A DNA stretch of 64,000 nucleotides from Methylococcaceae bacterium UBA662 (GTDB taxonomy: Bacteria > Pseudomonadota > Gammaproteobacteria > Methylococcales > Methylomonadaceae): positions 22,039 through 86,038 of the forward strand of contig DBNW01000035.1 of the NCBI GenBank assembly GCA_002299425.1, in the 5' to 3' direction. A model generated the notes under the pieces. It was not told the origin of the DNA. It was given only the letters and a program-made list of their open reading frames with translations, and searched no databases. The position numbers and the translations under genes were made by a program. Shown here piece after piece: positions 55,013-64,000 of the stretch; positions within the stretch are counted from its first letter, which is position 1; every line of letters begins with the position of its first letter.

Positions 55013-56218
55013 ATGGATAAGTTTTTACTGGTCGTCAACGCAGGGTCTTCCAGCATAAAATTTACTGCCTACAAAACCGGTGCGTCGCCGCACCGCTTGG
55101 TGGCCGATTTTTCCGGGCAACTGGACGGCATTAACAACCGGTCGCGCTTTTGGGTAAAAAAAGCCGACGGCGAAACGTTGCTTAACTGCCCGTTAAACGG
55201 GCAAACCGTCCCCGACCATGCCGCTGCTATCGCTCGGATCCTCGCCTGGCTGGAGGACTATTTGGGTGCTGCGCGTTTGTTGGCGGTAGGCCACCGCATC
55301 GTCCACGGTGGGCCACAGTATTGCACCCCGGTGCTACTCAACGAAAAAATCTTGCAAGACCTAGAAGGGCTGATACCTCTAGCACCTTTGCATCAGCCGC
55401 ATAACCTGGCCCCGGTGCGAGCCTTGCAAAAAGCCCAGCCGTCTTTGCCCCAAGTCGCGTGTTTTGACACCGCATTCCACCAGACACAGCCGGCTATCGC
55501 GCAACGCTTTGCCCTGCCCAGAGACCTGACCGCTGAGGGCATCCGCAAGTACGGGTTTCATGGCTTGTCGTACGAATACGTTGCCACCCTGTTGCCTACA
55601 CTGGACGCCAAACTGGAAAAAGCCCGGGTCGTGGTTGCCCATTTAGGCAGCGGGGCCAGCCTTTGTGCGCTGCACGAAGGACGCAGCGTTGCTACCACCA
55701 TGGGGTTTTCGCCGTTGGATGGGTTGGTGATGGGTACCCGTTGCGGCAGCATAGACCCGGGGGTCCTGCTGTATTTGATGGAACGCCACAACATGGATTT
55801 AAGCCAATTGCAAACGCTGCTGTACCACCAATCCGGCTTGTTGGGTGTTTCCGGTCTTTCCAGCGACATGCGTACGCTGCTGGCTAGTGACGACCCGTTT
55901 GCAAAAGAAGCCATTGACTTGTTCGTCTACCGCGTAGGCCGAGAAATTGGCTCGTTAGCGGCTGCACTCGGTGGCCTTCAAGCGCTGGTGTTTACCGGCG
56001 GGATTGGTGAAAACTCAGCCCAGATTCGTCAGCAAGTGTGTCAACAAGCCGCTTGGCTTGGCCTTGATCTTGACCAGGCGGCTAATGCCGCCGGTGTCTC
56101 CTGCATTTCGACACCCGGCTCGAAGTTGGCTGCGTGGACAGTGCCAACCGATGAAAACCTCATGATAGCTCGGCACACGCTTAAGCAAATCGGGTTTTCG
56201 GAAGCGATTTCGGGTTAA
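55013..56218 (+). CDS. ackA: Acetate kinase
   Basis: Interconverts acetate plus ATP with acetyl phosphate. 401 residues with LVVNAGSSSIKF at the start, VGHRIVHGG, ACFDTAFHQT, VVAHLGSGASLCA and FTGGIGENSAQIRQ. All phosphotransferase-fold motifs are intact. The usual partner pta is not next to it. The last four bases overlap the end of the convergent ratB. Confidence 0.96.
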   Translation: MDKFLLVVNAGSSSIKFTAYKTGASPHRLVADFSGQLDGINNRSRFWVKKADGETLLNCPLNGQTVPDHAAAIARILAWLEDYLGAARLLAVGHRIVHGGPQYCTPVLLNEKILQDLEGLIPLAPLHQPHNLAPVRALQKAQPSLPQVACFDTAFHQTQPAIAQRFALPRDLTAEGIRKYGFHGLSYEYVATLLPTLDAKLEKARVVVAHLGSGASLCALHEGRSVATTMGFSPLDGLVMGTRCGSIDPGVLLYLMERHNMDLSQLQTLLYHQSGLLGVSGLSSDMRTLLASDDPFAKEAIDLFVYRVGREIGSLAAALGGLQALVFTGGIGENSAQIRQQVCQQAAWLGLDLDQAANAAGVSCISTPGSKLAAWTVPTDENLMIARHTLKQIGFSEAISG

Positions 56219-56520
56219 GCTTTCACCCTGCCGGCCTGGTCTTTTTTGGCTCTTTGCCTGCGGGCGTCTTTGGGGTCTTGGACCAGTGTCCGGTACAGCT
56301 CCACCCTGTCGCCGGGACACAACAGTCGGTCTAAGCCGCAGGGCGTAGCAAAAATTCCCACTGTTAACGGCGGCTTGTCAAGGTTAGGCAAAAATTCTAA
56401 TGCTTGTGCCGCATTCAGCGCATCTTGAACGGTGCTGCCGACGGGTAGCACTAAAGTCTTTACCCATTGCCGTTCTGGCAGCGCGTAAGCCAATTCCACG
56501 GCCATTGTGCTTTCAGGCAT
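56215..56520 (-). CDS. ratB: RnfH/RatB family ubiquitin-like protein
   Basis: 101 residues from ATG 56520. The beta-grasp pattern VELAYALPERQWVKTLVLPVGSTVQDAL, VGIFATPCGLDRLLCPGDRVELYRTL is diagnostic of the UPF0125/RnfH family. A basic tail (DARRQRAKKDQAG) follows. Overlaps ratA by 8 bases. Function of the family is unsettled. Confidence 0.88.
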   Translation of the reverse strand: MPESTMAVELAYALPERQWVKTLVLPVGSTVQDALNAAQALEFLPNLDKPPLTVGIFATPCGLDRLLCPGDRVELYRTLVQDPKDARRQRAKKDQAGRVKA

Positions 56521-56944
56521 ACACGGTTTTAGCCCGGTTGGTAAATGAGCTAACCATGGTGTTGCAGATTTGGTTAAAAACGGCACCAAACGCTAAGCTG
56601 GCCAACTTACCCGACATCTCAAATTCTAAGTCCAAGGTGATTTTACTGGCATCCTCACGCAGCGGCATAAAGTTCCAAACCCCTTCCAGGTAGGTGAACG
56701 GCCCGTCCAGCAAAGAGACGGTGATTTTCCCGCCCGGGTCTATTGTGTTTTTGGTAGAAAACGATTTTTTAAACCCGCCCTTACTGATCATTAATTCGGC
56801 TTCGACGTAACCGTCTGTGCGTTTTAGGATACGGCTGCCGCTGCACCACGGCAAAAATTGTGGGTAGGCTTCGATGTCGTTGACCAGATCAAACATTTGT
56901 CGTGCCGAAAATTTAACCAGCGCACTTTTTTGCACCAAAGGCAT
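56513..56944 (-). CDS. ratA: RatA/COQ10-like START-domain protein
   Basis: 143 residues from ATG 56944. VQKSALVKFSARQMFDLVNDIEAYPQFLPWC opens the family's START domain, followed by LLDGPFTYLEGVWNF. Homologues are called RatA (reported to bind 50S subunits) or a ubiquinone-binding COQ10 protein. It overlaps the stop of the SNF transporter (TAATG). ratA-ratB next to divergent smpB is the conserved gammaproteobacterial arrangement. Confidence 0.92.
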   Translation of the reverse strand: MPLVQKSALVKFSARQMFDLVNDIEAYPQFLPWCSGSRILKRTDGYVEAELMISKGGFKKSFSTKNTIDPGGKITVSLLDGPFTYLEGVWNFMPLREDASKITLDLEFEMSGKLASLAFGAVFNQICNTMVSSFTNRAKTVYA

Positions 56945-58311
56945 TACCACACTCCCAAAATGTCCAAGAAAATCAGCAACAATGCGGCAGGAACGAAATA
57001 ACGGATCGCCCAGTACCAGACTTGGTAATTGCGGGTGTTAGCGAAGGCCAGTTCTTGCTGACTGTGCTCCGGCCGCATAACCCAACCAGCAAAAATAGCT
57101 AAGGCAAAACCGCCGACGGGCAACAGGAGATCGGCCGTCACATAGTCGATCAATTCAAACACCGTAAGACCAAACAGCCTAAACGACGACCACAGGTTGA
57201 AGGAAAATACGCTGAACAAACCTAAAAACCAAACGGCCACGCCGGAGCAGATGCAGGCTTGTCTGCGGCTCATGCCTTTCGCTTCAATCAACCAGACGAC
57301 AGTAGGTTCAATCAAGGCAATGGAGGAGGACAATGCCGCGAATACCAGCATGGCAAAAAACAGAGTGCCAAATAACCAACCACCGGGCATATTGCCGAAG
57401 GCAATGGGTAAGGTTTCAAAAATTAACCCCGGTCCCGAGCCAGGGTTCAAGCCGTAGCTGAATACCAACGGAAAAATCACTAAACCCGCCAGCAACGCCA
57501 CTAAAGTGTCCGCCGCCGCTACGGTTATCAAGGTGCTGGTAATGGGAACATTTTTCGGCAGGTAAGCACCGTAAACTAAAATAGAACCCATGGCCAAACC
57601 CAAGGAGAAAAACGCTTGTCCTAAGGCCAACAACACCGAGCGGCCGGTTAATGCGTTGAAGTCCGGGTTGAACAAAAAATGCAGGCCTTGAAAATAACCT
57701 TCGGTGGTCATGGCGTAGCCCAACAGCAACACCATCAGCCCGAACAAGCCGGGCACTATCCACACTAAAATTTTTTCAAAGCCGGCATGGATGCCCCGCA
57801 TAACAATGAATAAGGTAGCGACTAAAAATCCGGTGTGCCAAAAAATCAACTGCCCGGGGTTGGCGATAAAACTATCGAATTGGTTTTTTATGGTGCTGGC
57901 ACCGGCATCAAAAAAACTGCCGTCAAACGCCTTTAACGTATAAGCGCACGCCCAGCCGGCAATCACGCTGTAATAAGACAGAATAATAAAACCGGCGGCG
58001 ATGCCAAAACCGCCTAGGTAACGCCAGTTAGGGTTGCCCCCCGCTTCTTCGGACAAATCGGCCATAGTGGCGACGGGGTTTTTTTGGCCACGGCGACCAA
58101 GCAGGGTCTCTGCCATCATCAAGGGCAAACCTACCGCCAGCACACACAGCAAATAGACCAAGACAAAGGCCCCACCGCCATTTTCACCCGCAATATACGG
58201 GAATTTCCACAGGTTGCCCAAACCCACCGCTGAACCTGTAGCGGCTATGATAAACGCCAGGCGTGATGACCACTGGCCATGAAGAGATTGGGAAGATTTT
58301 GTCGTATCCAT
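56944..58311 (-). CDS. Neurotransmitter:sodium symporter (SNF) family transporter
   Basis: 455 residues, about 11-12 membrane helices. [36 protein letters not shown] is the TM1 sodium-binding signature (given here as a family block). Bacterial members such as LeuT and MhsT import amino acids with sodium; the substrate is not evident. It sits upstream of ratA with overlapping stop and start, an unusual insertion between smpB and ratA. Confidence 0.9.
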   Translation of the reverse strand: MDTTKSSQSLHGQWSSRLAFIIAATGSAVGLGNLWKFPYIAGENGGGAFVLVYLLCVLAVGLPLMMAETLLGRRGQKNPVATMADLSEEAGGNPNWRYLGGFGIAAGFIILSYYSVIAGWACAYTLKAFDGSFFDAGASTIKNQFDSFIANPGQLIFWHTGFLVATLFIVMRGIHAGFEKILVWIVPGLFGLMVLLLGYAMTTEGYFQGLHFLFNPDFNALTGRSVLLALGQAFFSLGLAMGSILVYGAYLPKNVPITSTLITVAAADTLVALLAGLVIFPLVFSYGLNPGSGPGLIFETLPIAFGNMPGGWLFGTLFFAMLVFAALSSSIALIEPTVVWLIEAKGMSRRQACICSGVAVWFLGLFSVFSFNLWSSFRLFGLTVFELIDYVTADLLLPVGGFALAIFAGWVMRPEHSQQELAFANTRNYQVWYWAIRYFVPAALLLIFLDILGVW

Positions 58312-58408
58312 TTCGTTTAAAATGCCTCTAATAAAGCCATGTCGCCGTAATAATCAGGTAAAATATCAAAATTATGCCGTTACGTCAGTTAAAAATAATA
58401 CCTGTTGC

Positions 58409-58894
58409 ATGACCAATAACCCGTCAAAAAAAAACAAAAGCCAAAAAAACAACACGGTAGCTGTCAATCGCCAGGCTCTGCATGAGTATTTTATTGAGGA
58501 GCGGTTTGAGGCGGGTTTAGTGTTGGAAGGCTGGGAAGTAAAAAGTCTGCGCGAGGGTAGGGCGCAATTAAAAGAAAGTTATGTCACTCTCAAAAGGGGT
58601 GAGGCCTGGCTTTCTGGTGCCCACGTTTCCCCGCTGGTTTCCGCCTCTACCCACATCAACCCTGAAGCGGTGCGACTGAAAAAGCTACTGCTCAACCGCC
58701 ATGAACTGAACAAATTAATCGGTGCCGTAGAACGCAAAGGCTACACGATTATACCGTTGTCCCTGTATTGGAAAAAGGGCAGGGCCAAGCTGGAAATTGG
58801 CTTGGCCAAGGGCAAGCAATTGCATGATAAACGGGCAACCGTCAAAGACCGCGATTGGCAACGGGAAAAAGCGCGAATTATGAAGCGCGCCTGA
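58409..58894 (+). CDS. smpB: SsrA-binding protein SmpB
   Basis: tmRNA partner in ribosome rescue. 161 residues from ATG 58409; an upstream in-frame ATG at 58322 is not favoured. [31 protein letters not shown] and the [19 protein letters not shown] tail are diagnostic. No ssrA gene was found next to it. Confidence 0.96.
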   Translation: MTNNPSKKNKSQKNNTVAVNRQALHEYFIEERFEAGLVLEGWEVKSLREGRAQLKESYVTLKRGEAWLSGAHVSPLVSASTHINPEAVRLKKLLLNRHELNKLIGAVERKGYTIIPLSLYWKKGRAKLEIGLAKGKQLHDKRATVKDRDWQREKARIMKRA

Positions 58895-58954
58895 TGCGTT
58901 TTCAGCTTACGCTACCGCCAAGCATCCAGAAACTGTAACCGCGCCGGGGACGAA

Positions 58955-59335
58955 ATGCTACTCAACGCACTACTGCAAAAAATAACCCAACAGCAGCCGG
59001 TCGACTTTGCCGAAACCCTCTGCGTGATCCAAGCCCATTACCAGTACCGTCCTTGTCGCTTTAGCAATGGCCAAGGCGGGCAAACGTTGGTCAATCCGGC
59101 TGGAACTAACGAAGGGTCTTGTAAAATTTTTGCTTTCGCCAAAATTCACGGCCTTAATGAGCAGCAAACTCTGGCCTTGTTTGGCGATTACTACCGTTTA
59201 GACGTACTCGGCGACCCCACAGGGACCAGCCATCCAAACATTCGCAATTTTATTAAATTTGGTTGGGCTGGCATTTCCTTTGAAACGGAAGCCTTATTGC
59301 CGTTAGCTGAATGTGCGCCCAATGCAAGCCGTTAA
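58955..59335 (+). CDS. HopJ-type family protein
   Basis: 126 residues. FSNGQGGQTLVNPAGTNEGSCKIFAFAKIHGL followed by LALFGDYYRLDVLGDPTGTSHPNIRNF is the HopJ-family core. Despite the type III effector name, homologues are widespread in free-living gammaproteobacteria and no secretion system is nearby. Function unknown. The gene overlaps the convergent bamE by 4 bases. Confidence 0.88.
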   Translation: MLLNALLQKITQQQPVDFAETLCVIQAHYQYRPCRFSNGQGGQTLVNPAGTNEGSCKIFAFAKIHGLNEQQTLALFGDYYRLDVLGDPTGTSHPNIRNFIKFGWAGISFETEALLPLAECAPNASR

Positions 59336-59769
59336 AAAAAACTGGAAATATACCCCCACAGGGTTTTGTCCACCTGCCGTTTCGGTATTTCCAAGGTGGC
59401 TTGTTGGGTAGGTCGATTGACCGGTTTTGCGCTGGGCTTAAAGTCCCCTTGCATGCCGATTATTTCCTCGTTTTCGTTAAAAAACAAGATCAGCCTTTTT
59501 TCTTGCTCGTCGCCGTCCTCACCCCTTCTGTAATAAATATATTCCCAGCGATCTTTATGGAAGAAATCGCTCAACATAGGCGAACCCATCACAAACAGCA
59601 CCTGGCGCTTGTTCATGCCCGGGCGCAGTTGATCCACCATGGCCTGTTCGATGATATTGCCCTGTTGGATTTCCAACCGATAAACGCCGGGCAAACGCTC
59701 TGCAATGTAAGAGCAGGCCACCGTAGACAGGCAGATCGGGGCAATCAATAAACTCGCACGTTGAAGCAT
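59332..59769 (-). CDS. bamE: Outer-membrane assembly lipoprotein BamE
   Basis: 145 residues with a lipobox VACS near residue 19. YRLEIQQGNIIEQAMVDQLRPGMNKRQVLFVMGSP and WEYIYYRRGEDG are BamE hallmarks. Divergent from fur, as in most gammaproteobacteria. Works with BamB (19873) in the BAM complex. Confidence 0.94.
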   Translation of the reverse strand: MLQRASLLIAPICLSTVACSYIAERLPGVYRLEIQQGNIIEQAMVDQLRPGMNKRQVLFVMGSPMLSDFFHKDRWEYIYYRRGEDGDEQEKRLILFFNENEEIIGMQGDFKPSAKPVNRPTQQATLEIPKRQVDKTLWGYISSFF

Positions 59770-59909
59770 GTCTGTTAATTAGGCTAAAAAACTGCGAATA
59801 ATACAGGATGTCCGAGCACAATCCCATTAAACAACCATGCCCTGACAACCCAAACCGGCTACAATGCCGCCTTGCCCCGCCTAACCGTCGGATTGATCGG
59901 AGTTTGAAC

Positions 59910-60332
59910 GTGGAAACACAGGACTTAAGAAACGCGGGCCTTAAAGTGACCTTGCCCCGGCTAAAAATTCTGCAAATTTTGGAGCGGCAGGTCGATGAAC
60001 GCCATTTGACCGCCGAAAAAGTTTACCGAATTTTATTGAGCGAAGACGAAGACATCGGTTTGGCTACCGTGTACCGAGTATTGACCCAGTTCGAGGCGGC
60101 TGGCCTGGTGACACGGCATCATTTTGAAGGCGGCAACTCGGTCTTTGAATTGGCGACGGGCAACCACCACGACCATATTTTGTGCATAAAATGCGGCAAA
60201 GTGGACGAATTTACCGATGAAATTATCGAAACCCGGCAAAAACAAATAGCCGCTGACCTAGGTTATGAACTAACTGACCACGGTCTCTATCTCTATGGTC
60301 TTTGCCCAAATTGCAAAACCACCACTGATTAA
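59910..60332 (+). CDS. fur: Ferric uptake regulator Fur
   Basis: 140 residues from GTG 59910, with CGGAG upstream; the longer frame from 59808 gives an atypical N-terminus. LRNAGLKVTLPRLKIL opens the winged helix. Metal sites include GNHHDHILCIKCGKVDEF and a second CPNC pair. Iron-responsive repressor; divergent from bamE. Confidence 0.95.
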   Translation: METQDLRNAGLKVTLPRLKILQILERQVDERHLTAEKVYRILLSEDEDIGLATVYRVLTQFEAAGLVTRHHFEGGNSVFELATGNHHDHILCIKCGKVDEFTDEIIETRQKQIAADLGYELTDHGLYLYGLCPNCKTTTD

Positions 60333-60345
60333 CCCTACCTAGTGC

Positions 60346-61593
60346 ATGTTTAAACCGCTTATTTTTTATATCGGCCTGCGTTACACCCGGGCTAAACGCC
60401 GTACCCAATTTATTTCCTTTGTCACCCTAGCTTCTGTTTCGGGCATAGCCTTAAGCGTGACGGCGTTAATCACCGTACTTTCGGTTATGAACGGCTTTGT
60501 CAAAGAAATCAGCACCCGTATGCTCAGTATGAGCGCACACGCCACCGTCACGGGGCGTTTAGGTCAATTGGACGACTGGCAAGTGCTGGCACAAAAACTG
60601 GCCGGCACTCCTCGTGTGTTAGGGAGTGCGCCGTTTATCAACGGGCAAGTTATGATCAATGCCGACCGGCGGGTCAGCGGCACGCTGTTGACCGGGGTTT
60701 TGCCAGAAAAAGAGACAGCGGTTTCTGAGGTGGCTGAAAAAATGGTTGCTGGCAAGCTGTCTGACCTAACCCCAGGGCAGTACGGGATTGTCCTAGGCAA
60801 CGAACTGGCGGCTTTTTTAGGGGTGGCCACCGGCGATAAAGTCACCGTCATCAGCCCACAGATTAACCCGACGCCAGCCGGCGTAGTCCCTAGAATGCGG
60901 CGTTTTACCGTGGTGGGGGTTTTTCAGGTGGGCATGTACGAATACGACCGCAACATGGCATTCGTGCATATCGACGATGCCGCCAAATTGTTCCGCATGG
61001 ACAATGCCGTGTCCGCGCTGCGCCTAAAGTTTGACGATTTATTGAGCGCACCTGAAATTACCCAGGCGTTGTCGGCCAAACTGTACCGCGACTACCAAGT
61101 CAGCGATTGGACCGCCGCCCATGATAATTTTTTCCAGGCCATCAAAATGGAAAAACGGGTGATGTCGGTTATTCTGCTGCTTATGGTCGCGGTGGCAGCT
61201 TTTAATATTGTTTCCACACTGATCATGGTCGTCACCGACAAGCGCAGCGACATTGCCATTTTAAAAACCCAAGGCTTGACCGGGGCTGCTGTGATGGGCA
61301 TTTTTATGGTTCTAGGGACAGTCATAGGCCTGTTCGGTACGGTACTCGGCGTGGTCGGCGGCGTTACTTTGGCTTGGAACATTTCGTATTTGATAAAAAC
61401 CGTAGAAGATGTTTTTCATATCAAATTCTTGTCCGCACAAATCTATTACATCAGCGACTTGCCTTCTGAATTGATCTGGGCGGATGTCTACGCTGTGGCC
61501 GGCATGGCATTTTTGTTGTCATTATTAGCCACCCTGTATCCGGCTTGGCAAGCAGCCAAAATCAACCCGGCTGAGGTGCTACGGTATGAATAG
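60346..61593 (+). CDS. lolC: Lipoprotein-releasing ABC permease LolC/LolE
   Basis: 415 residues. N-terminal [20 protein letters not shown] and TM1, a large periplasmic domain (about 45-260), then three membrane helices including [27 protein letters not shown], a MacB/LolCE signature. Extracts lipoproteins from the inner membrane with LolD. Only one permease gene is present, so a homodimeric or LolF-like complex, or a second copy elsewhere, is possible. Confidence 0.93.
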   Translation: MFKPLIFYIGLRYTRAKRRTQFISFVTLASVSGIALSVTALITVLSVMNGFVKEISTRMLSMSAHATVTGRLGQLDDWQVLAQKLAGTPRVLGSAPFINGQVMINADRRVSGTLLTGVLPEKETAVSEVAEKMVAGKLSDLTPGQYGIVLGNELAAFLGVATGDKVTVISPQINPTPAGVVPRMRRFTVVGVFQVGMYEYDRNMAFVHIDDAAKLFRMDNAVSALRLKFDDLLSAPEITQALSAKLYRDYQVSDWTAAHDNFFQAIKMEKRVMSVILLLMVAVAAFNIVSTLIMVVTDKRSDIAILKTQGLTGAAVMGIFMVLGTVIGLFGTVLGVVGGVTLAWNISYLIKTVEDVFHIKFLSAQIYYISDLPSELIWADVYAVAGMAFLLSLLATLYPAWQAAKINPAEVLRYE

Positions 61594-62266
61594 CAAAGTT
61601 ATTCTGGAATGCCGGCACTTGACCAAACGTTACCGGCAGGGGGTGTTGGACGTTGAAGTCTTAAAGGGTGTTAACCTGCAAATAGCGGAGGGCGAGCGGG
61701 TGGCCATCATGGGCGCGTCCGGTTCTGGCAAAAGCACCTTGCTGCATTTACTAGGCGGTCTGGACCGACCTACTTCCGGGGAGGTGCTGTTGTCTGAAAT
61801 CAACCTTAACAAAGTGGGTGGCATAAAACTGGCCAAAATCAGAAACCAATGGTTGGGTTTTGTGTATCAATCGCACCATTTATTGGATGAGTTTACCGTA
61901 TTGGAAAATGTCGCCATGCCTTTGTTGATAGCCGGGCGCACAGTGACTGAAGCACGGCGGTTAGCCGCCGAATTACTGGAAAGGGTTGGCTTAGGGAACC
62001 GCATCGTGCATAAGCCGGGCGAACTTTCCGGCGGGGAACGGCAGCGGGCGGCCATTGCCCGGGCATTGATCAACAAACCGGCAGTAATTTTGGCAGACGA
62101 ACCCACCGGCAACCTAGACAGCAAAACTGCCGATCAGGTCTACCAACTGATGCTGGAATTAAACCGGGAATTTAAAGTAAGCCTACTGGTGGTGACGCAC
62201 GACCACGAGCTGGCGGAGAAAATTGGCAAAGTGCTGCACATGGAAGACGGTCTGATAGTAGGCTAA
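61586..62266 (+). CDS. lolD: Lipoprotein-releasing ABC ATPase LolD
   Basis: 226 residues, overlapping lolC by 8 bases. Walker [11 protein letters not shown]-loop VYQSHHLL, signature [15 protein letters not shown] and Walker [13 protein letters not shown] are intact. ATPase of the LolCD complex. Confidence 0.96.
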   Translation: MNSKVILECRHLTKRYRQGVLDVEVLKGVNLQIAEGERVAIMGASGSGKSTLLHLLGGLDRPTSGEVLLSEINLNKVGGIKLAKIRNQWLGFVYQSHHLLDEFTVLENVAMPLLIAGRTVTEARRLAAELLERVGLGNRIVHKPGELSGGERQRAAIARALINKPAVILADEPTGNLDSKTADQVYQLMLELNREFKVSLLVVTHDHELAEKIGKVLHMEDGLIVG

Positions 62267-62340
62267 CGGTATAGTTTTTATGGCCAAACCCGCTATCAGT
62301 CGGCTTGAAAAAGCTAACAACACCGTCCTCTTTTCTGAGT

Positions 62341-62829
62341 TTATGAGTGCGCGTTTACAGACACTTCGCGCTTTTCCAGAGCCAAAATTAACATCCAATG
62401 TCTTGCCTCAACCGGCATAATCGACAAGCGGTTGCCGCGTTGCAATAACGGCATACCGGTTAATTCCGGGTAGGTTTTCAGCACCTTCAAGGGGATAGTG
62501 TGGCTGAGTTTGCGCACCAATTGGACATCCACCATAAACCAACGCGGCCGCTCGGGGCTGCTTTTGGGGTCAAAATACCGACTGTTTGAATCCACTGCGC
62601 TAAAGTCTGGATAACCTGCCCGGGTCACAGTCATGATGCCGACAATACCCGGTTCTTTGCAATTAGAATGGTAAAAAAACGCTAAGTCGCCCACTTGCAT
62701 CGCATCGCGCATGGTGTTGCGGGCCTGGTAATTGCGGACGCCGTCCCAGTGTTCGGTTTGTCCGGGCCGAGTGATAAGGTGGTCGATACCGAAAGTGTCC
62801 GGTTCAGATTTCATGAGCCAATAGTGCAT
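62341..62829 (-). CDS. EVE-domain protein
   Basis: 162 residues. HYWLMKSEPDTFGIDHL, WDGVRNYQARNTMRDAMQVGDLAFFYHSNC and PGIVGIMTVTRAGYPDF are the EVE (PUA-like) core. EVE domains bind modified nucleobases. This stand-alone form is a common housekeeping type; no restriction or defence partner is adjacent. Confidence 0.93.
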   Translation of the reverse strand: MHYWLMKSEPDTFGIDHLITRPGQTEHWDGVRNYQARNTMRDAMQVGDLAFFYHSNCKEPGIVGIMTVTRAGYPDFSAVDSNSRYFDPKSSPERPRWFMVDVQLVRKLSHTIPLKVLKTYPELTGMPLLQRGNRLSIMPVEARHWMLILALEKREVSVNAHS

Positions 62830-62853
62830 CGTTAGCCTTTTGCGGGGGAGTTT

Positions 62854-62991
62854 ATGTGGATTTTTTTATTTTTAGTGGCCATAGCGTTCGTTTTAGGTGC
62901 GGCGTTGTTGCTGTTGCGTTCGGCGAACGTGCCAAAACTGCCGAACAATGTCAAGCCCCAACCCTATGATGACGAACCCAGTAACTGGTAG
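62854..62991 (+). CDS. Small single-pass membrane protein (DUF2897-like)
   Basis: 45 residues, too short for most gene lists. A strong GGGGGAG lies just before ATG 62854. One membrane helix (MWIFLFLVAIAFVLGAALLL) is followed by RSANVPKLPNNVKPQPYDDE and SNW. The PKLP and YDDE pieces resemble DUF2897-type short proteins. Divergent from the EVE gene. Confidence 0.65.
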   Translation: MWIFLFLVAIAFVLGAALLLLRSANVPKLPNNVKPQPYDDEPSNW

Positions 62992-63028
62992 CCAGTCGGC
63001 AAGCAAGTTCTGCCACTATCGCTTTTCA

Positions 63029-63232
63029 TCACACTGTAATTAGGGTAGACGGCGTGCACGAAACCGACGGGTTGCATATCGTGGCCAGGCCGTTTGGCTC
63101 GCTGTTCCCGGATGGCCTGATGGCCGTACACAACGGCGGTGCACCAGGACCGGCCGATACGGCCGATGTCAACGGTTATGCTTACGATAGCTCTACCAAC
63201 TTTAAGCTGGTCAACTTCAAACTGCCGTTTTA
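63029..63232 (+). pseudogene. Remnant of a beta-propeller phytase C-terminus
   Basis: The frame reads RVDGVHETDGLHIVARPFGSLF, PDGLMAVHNGG and NFKLVNFKLPF before TAA 63230-63232. Beta-propeller phytases end with a similar GVSDTDGIDV, FPNGVFVAQDG and NFKLVPW series. No start codon, ribosome site or upstream blades are present. It is a truncated relic placed before a terminator. Confidence 0.65.
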
Positions 63233-63267
63233 ATGCTTTAAGCGGTAACCTGCCAAACGGCTCAAGG

Positions 63268-63306
63268 CCCGCTGCTCAGTCCTAAAAAACAGGCAGCGGG
63301 TTTTTT
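63268..63306 (+). terminator. Rho-independent terminator after the phytase remnant
   Basis: An 8-bp GC-rich stem (CCCGCTGC at 63268-63275 with 63293-63300) and a 17-base loop, followed by six T residues. Good intrinsic terminator; it may belong to the lost phytase gene. Confidence 0.75.
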
Positions 63307-63505
63307 ATGTCCAGGCAAAATCACTGGCCCGGTCGCTGTAAGGCCAGTGCGCCGTCGCGGCGGTGCTATGCCCCTAAGCGGCGTAACCAAACCTTAACCC
63401 ACTCCCGTCAATTTATCTGCAACAATGGTCAGCCGCGTGACGGGGCGCACCAAAACCGGCGATACACTCGGTCTTTTTAATTCCGTTATTTATCAGGAAA
63501 CCTCT

Positions 63506-64000
63506 ATGAAAAAATTTATGCGTGTCCTTATCGGCACCGTCGTCTTAGCCCATGCGGGCATGGCCGCTGCCGAAGAAATCGTCGCCTCATTCAGGCCTGC
63601 AGAAAATGACCCCGCCTTGGATTTTGGCAGCTACACCCACCCGGCCGGCGGCAACACGCTCAGTTTGTTTGGCGGTGCGGGCAGTGGCAGCTTTCGTTCC
63701 CCCCATGATCGCCATGACATCATCTGGACAGTCGGTGATCGCGGCCCTAACTTTACCTGTGCTGATGCGGTTAGTGTTTTAGACTTAACGGCTGAAGTCG
63801 CTTGCCCGGCCGACTCCGGTCTTGGTATTGCCGCCGGCGTGGGCCGAATTTACCCCCGCCCTGATTACGCGCCCAGCATCTACCAGCTGCGGATGGGCAG
63901 AAATGGCGTGCTGCGCGTGCTTAACGTGATCCCGCTGCGCAAAACCGATGGTACCCCCATCAATGGCCTGTTAAACCCGCCAGGGCAATCGCGCTTAAAT
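63506..64000 (+). CDS. Esterase-like phytase-family protein, cut by the window edge
   Basis: 165 codons from ATG 63506 (AGGAAA upstream) open to the window end. Signal peptide to about 22 (HAGMAAA). The mature start shows GSYTHPAGGNTLSLFGGAGSG, SPHDRHDIIWTVGDRGPNFTC and YAPSIYQLRMG, matching the Phytase-like (esterase-like activity of phytase) family, a secreted propeller. Most of the domain is outside the window. Confidence 0.75.
   Translation, partial: MKKFMRVLIGTVVLAHAGMAAAEEIVASFRPAENDPALDFGSYTHPAGGNTLSLFGGAGSGSFRSPHDRHDIIWTVGDRGPNFTCADAVSVLDLTAEVACPADSGLGIAAGVGRIYPRPDYAPSIYQLRMGRNGVLRVLNVIPLRKTDGTPINGLLNPPGQSRLN

Noticed and set aside
58895..58954. tmRNA gene next to smpB
   Set aside because: The gap is only 60 bases and shows no tRNA-like ends.
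62341..62829. EVE protein as part of a restriction/defence system
   Set aside because: It stands alone beside core genes and matches the common stand-alone housekeeping form.

Overview
The window is bacterial chromosome, almost certainly from a gammaproteobacterium. The evidence is gene content and order: ndk-rlmN-pilF-hisS-yfgM-bamB-der, smpB with divergent ratA/ratB, bamE beside fur, tgt before yajC-secD-secF, lolC-lolD, and nnr-tsaE-amiC. An MxaD-like periplasmic protein next to a YVTN beta-propeller, plus a PQQ-type propeller lipoprotein, hints at a methylotroph or methanotroph (Methylococcales-like). That lineage call is inference. Coding density is high. I saw no rRNA, tRNA, tmRNA, CRISPR array or complete insertion sequence.

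Layout. 1-1687: 5' part of ppsA (minus). 1958-5695: secreted proteins (an HExxH metallopeptidase, an FGE/SUMF-type protein, a FlgO-like lipoprotein). 5844-9530: BaiN-type flavoprotein, ygfZ, heme A synthase, a periplasmic DUF protein. 9631-15561: tgt, two unrelated genes, then yajC-secD-secF. 15655-22970: ndk to der/tpx housekeeping block, with rodZ and ispG missing from the usual order. 23120-27117: mtgA, yaiI, a frameshifted membrane protein, an IS630-type transposase remnant, a PfkB kinase behind a G9 tract, and a GntR/UTRA regulator. 27501-36578: secreted LamG protein, queG, spermidine-synthase-like protein, ygiQ, HAD hydrolase, propeller lipoprotein. 36747-42352: argS with a SPOR-domain gene, a Lon-family protease and pncC.

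42353-48965 is the accessory hotspot. It holds a long gene-free stretch, then a secreted protein with five six-cysteine repeats fused to a calcineurin-type phosphoesterase. Palindromic MITE/REP-like elements follow. Next comes an AT-rich, translationally coupled three-gene cassette of unrecognised proteins on the minus strand. It is closed by a truncated second copy of the phosphoesterase gene ending in a 38-bp perfect hairpin. The cassette is the best candidate here for an undescribed system: its first protein has an N-terminal region resembling a GIY-YIG fold with the catalytic residues lost, and its last combines a glycine-rich hydrophobic N-terminus with a long coiled coil.

48966-64000 returns to core genes: a TauE permease, the mxaD-like/propeller pair, nnr-tsaE-amiC, ackA, ratB-ratA, a sodium symporter, smpB, hopJ-like, bamE, fur, lolCD, an EVE protein, a 45-residue membrane protein, a phytase C-terminal remnant and the start of a phytase-like esterase gene. 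Together the core genes cover envelope biogenesis (Sec, BAM, Lol, peptidoglycan), tRNA/rRNA modification (Tgt, QueG, RlmN, TsaE) and translation (HisS, ArgS, SmpB, Der).
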